Source of the DNA: Limnohabitans sp. MMS-10A-192
Lineage (GTDB): Bacteria; Pseudomonadota; Gammaproteobacteria; Burkholderiales; Burkholderiaceae_C
DNA length: 64,000 bases
Direction of reading: 5' to 3'
NCBI RefSeq assembly: GCF_003063335.1
Contig: NZ_NERX01000005.1
Location: 168,585-232,584, forward strand
Shown here: positions 54,666 to 62,306 of the stretch, piece by piece
How positions within the stretch are numbered: the first letter of the stretch is position 1
How the letters are laid out: each line of letters begins with the position of its first letter
Program-made: the position numbers and the translations under genes
Notes under the pieces: generated by a model
What the model was told of the DNA's origin: nothing
What the model saw: the letters and a program-made list of their open reading frames with translations, nothing else
Database searches by the model: none

Positions 54666-56854
54666 CGGCTGGAAACATCGTCTGGCTGGACTACAACAAC
54701 GCCCCCGAACAAAGGCTGGAAACAGCGGCTGACACGCAGGCGCTGCGTGATGGTCTGTTGGACCGGCTCGAGTCTGTGCTGCTGTACCTGTTTCCCAGTG
54801 GCCGCATTCGCGGCAACAAGTTTTATGTGGGTGACATTGACGGCGCGCCGGGCAAGAGTCTGGTTGTCGAGCTTGATGGTCCTCGGCGCGGGCTGTGGAA
54901 GGATTTCGCTGATGACGATGGCGGCGACCTGATCGCAGCCTGGGCCAAGTCACGGGGGCTGTCGACCCAGCAGGACTTTCCGCGCATCGCCGATGAAATC
55001 CGGCAGTGGCTTGGCTTTGCGCCGCCCGTGGACCACGGGGGGAGGCGCGACATGCGTTCGATCCCGATGGATGAACTCGGCCCCTACACCGCCAAGTGGG
55101 ATTACGTCGGGCTCGATGGCGAACTGATCGCCTGTGTCTACCGCTACGACCCACCAACTGGCAAGGAGTTCAGGCCGTGGGATGTGCGCGCGCGGATGTG
55201 GCGTGCTCCAGATCCGCGCCCGCTTTACAGCCTGCCAGCATTGATGACGGCCCGTACCGTGATCCTGGTCGAGGGCGAAAAGTGCGCCGATGCCCTGATT
55301 GGCGCAGGCATCGTGGCCACCACTGCCATGAACGGGGCCAAAGCACCGGTGGACAAAACCGACTGGTCCGCGCTCAAGAACAAAGATGTGCTGATCTGGC
55401 CCGACCGCGATGCGCCGGGCTGGGACTACGCCGAGAGCGCTGCCCGTGCCTGCGCAGCCGTGGGCTGTCGGTCGGTGGCGATCCTGGTGCCACCTGCTGA
55501 CAAGCCGCTCAAGTGGGACGCCGCCGACGCGGTGCTGGAAGGCTTTAACAGTGCCGCCTTCATCGCGCAGGCCGAGCGCCGGGTCATCAAAGCGGCAGCG
55601 CCCATGGTGCCGACCTTCACGCTGGGCGCGTTGCTCGACGATGACTCGCCACTGCCCGAAGATTTGATCGAGCCGCGCGTGCTGACCCCGGGCGGTTTGC
55701 TGGTGTTTGGCGGTGCGCCCAAGGTGGGTAAAAGCGACTTCCTGCTGGCCTGGCTCACCCACATGGCCGCTGGGGCCGCGTTTTTAGGGATGCGCCCACC
55801 CCGCCCGCTGCGGGTGTTCTACCTGCAAGCCGAGGTGCAGTACCACTACCTGCGCGAGCGGGTGAAGGGCATTCGTCTCTCGCCACAGCACCTCAGCCTG
55901 GCACGCACCAACTTCATGGCCACGCCGCAGCTGCGCTTGATTCTGGACGACGACGGGCTGGCGCAGGTCATCCCGGCCATGGTGGCCGCCTTCAACGGCT
56001 TGAGCCCCGACATCCTCGTGATTGACCCGATCCGCAACGTGTTTGACGGCGGTGACGCCGGTGGTGAAAACGACAACGGCGCCATGCTGTACTTCTTGTC
56101 GCAGCGCGTGGAGCGTATTCGCCAGGCAGTCAACCCCGAGGCCGGCGTGATCCTGGCGCACCACACCAAAAAGCTGGGCAAGCGCCAGTTTGAGGAAGAC
56201 CCGTTTCAGGCCCTGGCAGGGGCGGGCAGCCTGCGCGGCTACTACTCGTCGGGGATGCTGCTGTTTCGCCCCGACGAGGCGCAATCCACGCGCCACCTGA
56301 TCTACGAGCTGCGCAACGGTCCGGCCATTGAGACCAAGTTCGTCGACAAGATGGACGGCCAGTGGCACGAGGTCGATGTGAACGACAGGCTGGTGTCCAA
56401 GGAATACGGCGAACGGCTCGATGCCGAGCGCAGTCGCAAGCGCGATGCCATCCTGCAGATCCTGTTCGAGGAGGCCGCCCTGGGGCGCTGCTACACCGCC
56501 AACCAACTGGCCGAGTCTTTTGAGGGCAAGGCCGGTCTGGGCGGCGAGCGCACCATCCGGGAGCGGATCTCGGCCCTGTCCACGCAGGGCTACATCAAGT
56601 TTTTCCGCAACAGCACGGACTACGGACTGCCCTCGATTGGGCGCTCCAAGTTTGGCTACCTGTGCGTGGAGGGCATGGTCCTGAACACGCACACAGGCGA
56701 GCCCGAACCAGACACCGGCGAGCTGCCACTGCGCCCGCTCGGGGTGCTTCCAACCCACTACAAATGCCCGCAATCCGGGGCCGCGATGCCCGTCGAAAAC
56801 CCGGATGTGTGGGTTTACCAAGAAATTAGCAACGACCCGCAGGAGCAAGAATGA
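54662..56854 (+). CDS. Primase-helicase (TOPRIM plus RepA-like ATPase)
   Basis: A 730-residue replication protein. A TOPRIM domain (VILVEGEKCADALIGAG at about 200 and WPDRDAPG) is followed by a RecA/RepA-like helicase domain with Walker A FGGAPKVGKSDFLLAW (about 351), Walker B ILVIDPIRN and a sensor His-pair (ILAHHTKK). It would prime and unwind the element DNA. The ATG overlaps the nuclease stop by 4 bases. The AGTTGGCA cluster that starts about 160 bases downstream is a likely site of action. Confidence 0.87.
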   Translation: MTAGNIVWLDYNNAPEQRLETAADTQALRDGLLDRLESVLLYLFPSGRIRGNKFYVGDIDGAPGKSLVVELDGPRRGLWKDFADDDGGDLIAAWAKSRGLSTQQDFPRIADEIRQWLGFAPPVDHGGRRDMRSIPMDELGPYTAKWDYVGLDGELIACVYRYDPPTGKEFRPWDVRARMWRAPDPRPLYSLPALMTARTVILVEGEKCADALIGAGIVATTAMNGAKAPVDKTDWSALKNKDVLIWPDRDAPGWDYAESAARACAAVGCRSVAILVPPADKPLKWDAADAVLEGFNSAAFIAQAERRVIKAAAPMVPTFTLGALLDDDSPLPEDLIEPRVLTPGGLLVFGGAPKVGKSDFLLAWLTHMAAGAAFLGMRPPRPLRVFYLQAEVQYHYLRERVKGIRLSPQHLSLARTNFMATPQLRLILDDDGLAQVIPAMVAAFNGLSPDILVIDPIRNVFDGGDAGGENDNGAMLYFLSQRVERIRQAVNPEAGVILAHHTKKLGKRQFEEDPFQALAGAGSLRGYYSSGMLLFRPDEAQSTRHLIYELRNGPAIETKFVDKMDGQWHEVDVNDRLVSKEYGERLDAERSRKRDAILQILFEEAALGRCYTANQLAESFEGKAGLGGERTIRERISALSTQGYIKFFRNSTDYGLPSIGRSKFGYLCVEGMVLNTHTGEPEPDTGELPLRPLGVLPTHYKCPQSGAAMPVENPDVWVYQEISNDPQEQE

Positions 56855-57243
56855 ACACGATTTGCCAAGATAGAACCCGCATAAGTGCAGCGTTGTCATA
56901 CGCCCGCATTAACCCGCACCAACCTGCAAATACCCACAATGGCTATCCGTTAGCAACGGCTAGCATGGACCCGCAGGCGTACGCAGGAACCCGCAAGAGT
57001 TTGCGCAAACAAGTTGGCAAAAGTTTTGCCAACTGGACCCCACTTTTTGCCAACTGGATTCAGTTGGCAGACCCTTGCCAACTTCATTCCCATATAAATC
57101 AACCACTTACGCGTAAGTTGACAAAGTTGGCAGTTGGCAACGCTGCCAACTTGCCAACTGGCCGCAAACCCGCATGGATGCTGGGTTTTCATGAAAAATC
57201 CAGTTGGAGAAAACTCCCCTCCTACTACGTAGGAGAGGGACCT
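56855..57243. other. Candidate replication origin or control region
   Basis: A 389-base gap. It holds a 4-unit array of CCCGCA-type motifs at 10-bp steps (56903-56938), a second such array (56970-57005), nine AGTTGGCA copies (57012-57159), a perfect palindrome ACTTACGCGTAAGT (57105-57118) and an AT-rich ATATAAATCAAC. An open frame with ATG at 56851 runs through all of it, but its sequence here is repeat-driven (QVGKSFANWTPLFANW...) and is not expected to be protein-coding. Confidence 0.65.
57012..57159. repeat. Nine copies of AGTTGGCA in both orientations (iteron-like)
   Basis: AGTTGGCA occurs at 57012, 57062, 57125 and 57132, and its complement TGCCAACT at 57027, 57048, 57076, 57144 and 57152. 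The first pair forms a perfect palindrome with 11-bp arms (57012-57034). The last four form a nested symmetrical block around ACGC. Repeated binding sites next to a primase-helicase gene suggest an origin; a multi-site operator of the resolvase gene is the alternative. Confidence 0.8.
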
Positions 57244-57765
57244 GTGGTTCCCTCTGACCTACGTCGGAGTGTTTCATCGGTCGATACACCGTTGCCGGGA
57301 AACCGGGTGGTGGTACTGGCCATCGATCTTGGAACGACGACCGGTTGGGCACTGAGATCCAAAGACGGCCAGATCGCGCACGGCTTTGCCAGCTTCAAAC
57401 CACAGCGGTTTGAAGGCGGCGGTATGCGTTACCTGCGTTTTAAACGCTGGCTCACCGAGATCAAAGCGCTGGCCACCGACATCCATGCCGTGTATTTCGA
57501 GGAAGTACGTCGTCACGCAGGGGTGGACGCAGCCCATGTCTATGGCGGCCTGATGGCCACGCTTACCACCTGGTGCGAGCACCACAACATCGCCTACCAG
57601 GGCGTCCCTGTTGGCACGATCAAAAAGCACGCCACCGGCAAAGGCAACGCTGGCAAGGACGAAGTGATTGCAGCCATGCGCCAGCTTGGCCACCCGGTTA
57701 CCGATGACAACGAGGCCGATGCGCTGGCGCTCTTGCATTGGGCCATTGACACGCAGGAGGTGTGA
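57244..57765 (+). CDS. RuvC-like Holliday junction resolvase
   Basis: A 173-residue resolvase. The acidic active site has D in VLAIDLGTTTGW, E in VYFEEVRRH and the C-terminal D/D-x-x-D pattern DDNEADALAL. This RNase H-like set is typical of phage RuvC family resolvases, which cut four-way junctions. The GTG at 57244 follows AGGAGAGG with 8 bases between and comes after the repeat region; an ATG at 56851 would add 131 unlikely residues. It ends 1 base before the next gene. Confidence 0.84.
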   Translation: MVPSDLRRSVSSVDTPLPGNRVVVLAIDLGTTTGWALRSKDGQIAHGFASFKPQRFEGGGMRYLRFKRWLTEIKALATDIHAVYFEEVRRHAGVDAAHVYGGLMATLTTWCEHHNIAYQGVPVGTIKKHATGKGNAGKDEVIAAMRQLGHPVTDDNEADALALLHWAIDTQEV

Positions 57766-57766
57766 G

Positions 57767-58174
57767 ATGGCCATACCCACACCACGAGGCGGCTGGTCGG
57801 CGGACGAGGTCGCCGACTATTTCATCCAGGCCTCACGCACGGCCCACAAACTCCCGCCGGTTCGGGTGCAGGGTCACTTCAACGTCTGGCCCACCATTGT
57901 GCGAACCGATTACGAGCGTATGGCCAGTGACGATGCCCCGGTCTACCGGTTTCCACCCACCCCCGCCGAGGTGGACTGCATGCTCGAGGTCATGGGCTGG
58001 GTCCAGTGGCTCGAGGTCGAGCAGCGCCACCTGGTGTGGATGCGGGCGGCACGTTACCGCTGGTACGACATCGGCAAACGCTTCGGCTGTGCACCACGCA
58101 CTGCCCAGCGCCGATGGGAAATTGCCATGTACATCGTGGCCAGCAACCTAGTGCAGGGAAGTTTGGTGAGGTAG
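57767..58174 (+). CDS. Small HTH-like phage protein (possibly DUF6362)
   Basis: A 135-residue protein, MAIPTPRGGWSADEVADYFIQ.... It has a C-terminal helix-turn-helix-like stretch (RYRWYDIGKRFGCAPRTAQRRWE) and a central WPTIVRTDYERMA segment. It resembles the DUF6362 family of phage proteins, of unknown function. It begins right after the resolvase stop and ends the rightward replication operon. Confidence 0.72.
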   Translation: MAIPTPRGGWSADEVADYFIQASRTAHKLPPVRVQGHFNVWPTIVRTDYERMASDDAPVYRFPPTPAEVDCMLEVMGWVQWLEVEQRHLVWMRAARYRWYDIGKRFGCAPRTAQRRWEIAMYIVASNLVQGSLVR

Positions 58175-58177
58175 TTG

Positions 58178-58245
58178 CAGGTAGTTGCGTGCCAGATACA
58201 AGTTATGCGTGTTCCTGCGGGCTGTTGCGGAGAAAACGCGGATTT
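58178..58245. repeat. GCGGG-type motif array before the ParB-methyltransferase gene
   Basis: GCGTG, GCGGG and GCGGA fall at 58207, 58217 and 58227, ten bases apart, with looser copies at 58178 and 58188. They form a short copy of the array seen at 46384. Confidence 0.5.
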
Positions 58246-58328
58246 GAGCGTGTCGCGTTTTACCGGAATTTCGCTTACATTTTGTCTACGGTTGCGAGAG
58301 ATGTGTCTTGCAGCCACCCCCATTCAAC

Positions 58329-58362
58329 AGCCCGCGACGAGCATTTCTCTCGCGGGCTTTTT
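58329..58362 (+). terminator. Rho-independent terminator after the replication operon
   Basis: AGCCCGCGA (58329-58337) pairs perfectly with TCGCGGGCT (58350-58358), followed by TTTTC. It lies only 15 bases before the ParB-methyltransferase start. Confidence 0.88.
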
Positions 58363-58377
58363 CGTTTCCGAAGCAGC

Positions 58378-59649
58378 ATGAAGCCCACCATCAAAATCCA
58401 ATACCGGCCGATTGAGTCCCTGATCCCTTACGCCCGAAATGCCAAGCTGCACTCGGACGCCCATGTGGCACAGATCGCGGCCAGCATCACCGAGTTTGGC
58501 TGGGGTGCCCCCATCCTGGTGGACGGACAAAACAACGTCATCGCCGGTCACGGCCGACTGCTTGCTGCCCGCAAGCTCGGCATGTCCGAGGTGCCCGTCG
58601 TGGCCATGGAACACCTGACCGAGATCCAGCGCAAGGCGCTGATCTTGGCCGACAACAAGATCGGTGAGAACGCCTCCTGGGATGATGACCTGCTGGGCCT
58701 TGAACTGGCCGAGTTGCAGGAAGCTGGCTTTGATCTGGGCCTCACCGGCTTTACCGCCGAAGAGTGGGACAAACTCATTGCGGGCGATCCCAGCAACGAT
58801 GGCCTGACCGACGAAGACCAGGCACCCGAGGTGGCCGAGACAGCCGTCTCCAAAACCGGCGACATCTGGGTCCTTGGCGAGCACAAGCTGCTGTGTGGCG
58901 ATGCCACCAAGGCAGAAGATTACAAGGCGCTGCTGGGCGATGAACTGGTGGACATGACTGCCACCGATCCACCCTACAACGTCAACTACGCCAACACGGC
59001 CAAGGACAAGATGCGCGGCAAGGACCGTCCCATCCTGAACGACAACATGGGCGCTGACTTTGGAGCGTTCTTGCAGTCGGCATGTCAAAACATCCTGGAC
59101 GTCACCAAGGGTGCGGTCTACATCGCCATGAGTTCATCCGAACTCGATACCTTGCAGGCTGCGTTTCGCGCCGCAGGGGGCAAGTGGTCCACCTTCATCA
59201 TCTGGGCCAAGAACACCTTCACCATGGGCCGCGCGGATTACCAGCGCCAGTACGAGCCCATCCTCTACGGCTGGAAAGACGGTGCTCAGCATTACTGGTG
59301 CGGTGCACGCGACCAGGGTGATGTGTGGCACATCAAGAAGCCACACAAGAACGATTTGCACCCGACCATGAAGCCGGTGGAATTGATGGAGCGTACGGTA
59401 CGCAACAGCAGTAAAACACGAGACATCGTGCTGGACCCGTTTGGCGGCTCTGGCACTACCCTGATCGCCTGTGAAAAGTCGGGTCGTCGTGCCCGGCTCA
59501 TTGAGCTCGATCCCAAGTATGTGGACGTGATCGTCAAACGCTGGCAGGACTTCAGTGGCAAACAAGCGGTACGTCAGGCTGACCAAGCGAAGTTTGACGA
59601 CCTTGGTCCAGCAATGTCCGCGCTTCAAGTGGCTGAAACGCCACTGTGA
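58378..59649 (+). CDS. ParB-domain DNA methyltransferase (beta class, N6-A or N4-C)
   Basis: A 423-residue fusion. Residues 1 to about 125 are a ParB-like nuclease/DNA-binding domain (PIESLIPYARNAKLHSDAHV, VIAGHGRLLAARKLG). The rest is a methyltransferase with catalytic motif DPPY at about 197 and SAM-binding motif DPFGGSGTT at about 354; this order (IV before I) is beta class. Such phage enzymes protect element DNA from restriction. No cognate endonuclease gene is seen. The start follows the terminator closely, so its promoter must overlap the stem or use read-through. Confidence 0.9.
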   Translation: MKPTIKIQYRPIESLIPYARNAKLHSDAHVAQIAASITEFGWGAPILVDGQNNVIAGHGRLLAARKLGMSEVPVVAMEHLTEIQRKALILADNKIGENASWDDDLLGLELAELQEAGFDLGLTGFTAEEWDKLIAGDPSNDGLTDEDQAPEVAETAVSKTGDIWVLGEHKLLCGDATKAEDYKALLGDELVDMTATDPPYNVNYANTAKDKMRGKDRPILNDNMGADFGAFLQSACQNILDVTKGAVYIAMSSSELDTLQAAFRAAGGKWSTFIIWAKNTFTMGRADYQRQYEPILYGWKDGAQHYWCGARDQGDVWHIKKPHKNDLHPTMKPVELMERTVRNSSKTRDIVLDPFGGSGTTLIACEKSGRRARLIELDPKYVDVIVKRWQDFSGKQAVRQADQAKFDDLGPAMSALQVAETPL

Positions 59650-59736
59650 TGGCAAGTATTTAAGAAGTAACTTGGCTTCCTGTTTGCTTAGAGCGTGAAT
59701 GGTTTAAGTGCAAGTTAGTACTGGAACAGGAACACG

Positions 59737-59940
59737 ATGAGCGAACAAAAAAATGAACAGGCCAAGCAGATGGTGAAGGGACTGCGAGGTCAGTCTAAAG
59801 CACAGGTTTTTAAGGTTTGGATTCAGGTCTGCCTGGGACGTGTGCACAACGCCAAGGTGGGTGAGCAACGCAAAGATTGGATGATCTACGACATCATCAA
59901 AGCGCAGTTTGACAAAGAGGTAGCAGACCAGGTTGCCTGA
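59737..59940 (+). CDS. Small uncharacterised protein
   Basis: A 67-residue protein, MSEQKNEQAKQMVKGLRGQS.... It is charged, probably helical, with a Trp-containing centre. The family is not recognised. It is the last gene before the RIT element, whose left end begins about 45 bases past its stop. Confidence 0.55.
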   Translation: MSEQKNEQAKQMVKGLRGQSKAQVFKVWIQVCLGRVHNAKVGEQRKDWMIYDIIKAQFDKEVADQVA

Positions 59941-59983
59941 TCTGCTTTGTTGGAAACTAATTTAACCGAGTCTGGCAACGTAG

Positions 59984-60015
59984 CGGGCGTTATGTTGACG
60001 TCAACATAACGCCCG
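59984..60015. repeat. 32-bp perfect palindrome at the left border of the RIT element
   Basis: Starting CGGGCGTTATGTTGAC and continuing to the complementary arm, this is symmetrical over all 32 bases around GACGTC. It contains CGTTATGTTG (59988-59997) and its complement (60002-60011). It overlaps the first bases of the RIT terminal repeat at 60014. It may be the original target site or a bidirectional terminator. Confidence 0.85.
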
Positions 60016-60039
60016 TTATGTTGCGGCCATATTTATGTG
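60014..60039 (+). repeat. Left terminal inverted repeat of the RIT element
   Basis: Begins CGTTATGTTGCGGCCATATT and is the exact reverse complement of 63369-63394. Preceded by CAACATAACG and CC, it completes an inverted core site. Confidence 0.92.
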
Positions 60040-60144
60040 ATCCAAGATTGGTTTCTCACTAGAAAGGGCATCTCCAACCCGTGTCTTGACACAACATAAT
60101 TTCAGCGTTCAGCTGGCAGGTCCACCAACTTTTGGAGACTTGCC

Positions 60145-61365
60145 ATGTTTGACTACCTATACGCCAAGCAATATGCCATTCAGAGGCAGCGCGATGGTTT
60201 ATTCGCTCAGGAACGTGAGCGCTATCTACAGCACTGTCATTCGACGGGAAGCACGCGTGTCACCTTGCAGGTCAAAGGCCAGGCACTTTTGCGATTTGCC
60301 AACCACATGCGAATCAGCGATCGAAATGGCATGGATCGACAGCGATTTGATGAAATTGTCGGTCTTGTCACGGAAAGCAATCCGAGCCCTGGTGCAATTT
60401 ATGGAGTGAAAAAATGCAGTCAGCCATGGCTCCGATTTCTTGGCTGGCTGGTAGAGCCAGAGAATCCGAAATTTTTCATCGAGGAGCTTGAAAGCTACGT
60501 ATCTTGGATGCGCGACGAACGAGGTCTGTCCTCTTCGACAATCGAGCAGTGGACAGAACGACTGACATCATTTCTTTGTTGGTATGGTGGCAGGGGAAAA
60601 AAATTCTCACAGATCAACATCCATGACATCGACGCTTATTTCGTGGAAATGGGTAAAAACTGGGGGAGAACCTCATCCGCATACATAGTCACCATGCTGC
60701 GGGTCTTTCTGCGACATGCTGCATCCACGGGAAAATGTGATGCTCGTCTACCCACACTGATTGATCGCCCTCGAATTTACAGGGATGAAGGGTTGCCTTC
60801 AGCACTTGAATGGCCCGACGTCCGGCGTCTACTGACAAATGCGGATTCCGGCGCGTCGAATGACATTCGAGATCGGGCCATCATGATGCTGATGGCCATT
60901 TATGGGTTGCGAACATGTGAGGTCGCTTCCTTGCGTCTCGATCAAATTGATCGAAAAAATTCAACACTGTTGATTCAGCGCGCCAAGAATCGAAGACCGC
61001 AGATCTATCCACTGATCGCCTCTGTGGCAGACGCTTTAGATCAGTACATCAGTACCGTTCGACCTGCAGTCGAATGCCCAGAAGTTTTTATTCGATTTGC
61101 AGCCCCACTATCTCCGATATCTCGAGCGGGATTGAGTACAACAGTACATCGCAGAATCAAAGAACTTGGCGTATCAATCAAGCGATCAGGTCCACATTCA
61201 CTCCGTCACGCATGTGCCGTCAGGCTGCTCTCAGAGGGGTTCAATCTAAATGAAATTGGTGATCACCTTGGTCACCAGAGTGCATCTGCAACCAGGGTGT
61301 ATGCCAAGACAGATGTGAGGGCATTACGTGAAGTCGCGGCATTTGATCTGGGAGACTTGTCATGA
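60145..61365 (+). CDS. ritA: Tyrosine recombinase, first of trio (RitA)
   Basis: A 406-residue site-specific recombinase. An N-terminal SAM-like core-binding domain (about 130-220) leads to the catalytic domain with R in YGLRTCEVASLRL (about 255), K in AKNRRPQIYPL, the H-x-x-R box HSLRHACAVRLL (351-354), the second His in LGHQSASATRVYAK, and nucleophile Tyr at about 386. All active-site residues are present. The ATG at 60145 is 106 bases inside the left repeat. Its stop overlaps ritB by 4 bases. Confidence 0.9.
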   Translation: MFDYLYAKQYAIQRQRDGLFAQERERYLQHCHSTGSTRVTLQVKGQALLRFANHMRISDRNGMDRQRFDEIVGLVTESNPSPGAIYGVKKCSQPWLRFLGWLVEPENPKFFIEELESYVSWMRDERGLSSSTIEQWTERLTSFLCWYGGRGKKFSQINIHDIDAYFVEMGKNWGRTSSAYIVTMLRVFLRHAASTGKCDARLPTLIDRPRIYRDEGLPSALEWPDVRRLLTNADSGASNDIRDRAIMMLMAIYGLRTCEVASLRLDQIDRKNSTLLIQRAKNRRPQIYPLIASVADALDQYISTVRPAVECPEVFIRFAAPLSPISRAGLSTTVHRRIKELGVSIKRSGPHSLRHACAVRLLSEGFNLNEIGDHLGHQSASATRVYAKTDVRALREVAAFDLGDLS

Positions 61366-62306
61366 AAGTCTCTCAAGTCATCAGCTGCTATCTCGTGTCG
61401 CGTCGATCGGTCGGTGTCAGATTGGAAAGCGCTGAGCGCACGCTTTACCAATTCGCAAAGACAGTGGGCGACTGTGAATTCAAGAGGGTCTCACCTAAAT
61501 CAGTGTCCAAATTCCTCATGGGATCTGGCTCAATTAGCAACTCTTGGTACCTAAAATACAAACTCTTGAATGGACTGTACCGATATGCCATAGCTCGTGG
61601 ATATGTTGACAAGGCACCACTGCCGAGCGATATCCCGGCATTGCCGCCATCGCTGACGCCGCATGTTTACTCGACTGAAGAGATTCAACGATTACTTGAT
61701 GCCACAGTGGTCATCAACAATCCGTGCTGTCCATTGCAAGCATCTTCTCTGAAGTCGCTTCTGATCTTGTTGTATGGCACGGGACTTCGTGTCAGTGAAG
61801 CTTTGTCGCTGAAGATTTCGGACATCAATCTTGCTGAAAAAATCATCACAGTACGTGATACCAAGTTCTACAAAACGCGGCTGGTCCCACTGGGTGAAAG
61901 GGTTTCAGAGGAGCTCAAGCACCACATAATCCGACGAAATTCTCTTCCAATGCCAGACGGAGTGGATTCAGCTGTATTTGCCATCCGATCTGGTTCTGCT
62001 CTTGGGTACAGGCAGGTCAACGATTGGTTTGTTCAGGTTAGAAACGCTGCAAGAATAGGTGCCCCACCGGGTGAAAAAAAACCACCGCGATTACATGACC
62101 TCCGTCACACTGCTGCAGTGCACAGAGTCATTCACTGGTATCGATCTAACGAGGATGTACAACGTCTCCTTCCCCATTTGGCGACGTATCTCGGCCACAT
62201 CAAAATTAAATCCACACAGCGTTATTTGACGATGACTCCAGAACTCCTGGAGGAGGCAAGTCTCAGGTTTGCTGTGTACGCCGAAATGGAGGTCGATCAT
62301 GCGTGA
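61362..62306 (+). CDS. ritB: Tyrosine recombinase, second of trio (RitB)
   Basis: A 314-residue recombinase. The catalytic set is R in YGTGLRVSEALSLK (about 142), K in RDTKFYKTRLVPL, H-x-x-R in HDLRHTAAVHR (about 245), GH in LGHIKIKSTQRY, and Tyr near 288. An unusual insert between the HxxR box and the GH motif (VIHWYRSNEDVQRLLPHLAT) is longer than in XerC/D. The start overlaps the ritA stop (ATGA), and its end overlaps ritC by 8 bases, so the three are translationally coupled. Confidence 0.9.
   Translation: MKVSQVISCYLVSRRSVGVRLESAERTLYQFAKTVGDCEFKRVSPKSVSKFLMGSGSISNSWYLKYKLLNGLYRYAIARGYVDKAPLPSDIPALPPSLTPHVYSTEEIQRLLDATVVINNPCCPLQASSLKSLLILLYGTGLRVSEALSLKISDINLAEKIITVRDTKFYKTRLVPLGERVSEELKHHIIRRNSLPMPDGVDSAVFAIRSGSALGYRQVNDWFVQVRNAARIGAPPGEKKPPRLHDLRHTAAVHRVIHWYRSNEDVQRLLPHLATYLGHIKIKSTQRYLTMTPELLEEASLRFAVYAEMEVDHA

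Noticed and set aside
56851..57243. N-terminal extension of the RuvC-like gene from ATG 56851
   Set aside because: An ATG with a GGAG site overlaps the primase stop, but the next 131 codons run through repeat arrays and palindromes, whereas GTG 57244 has a strong AGGAGAGG site and gives a normal resolvase.
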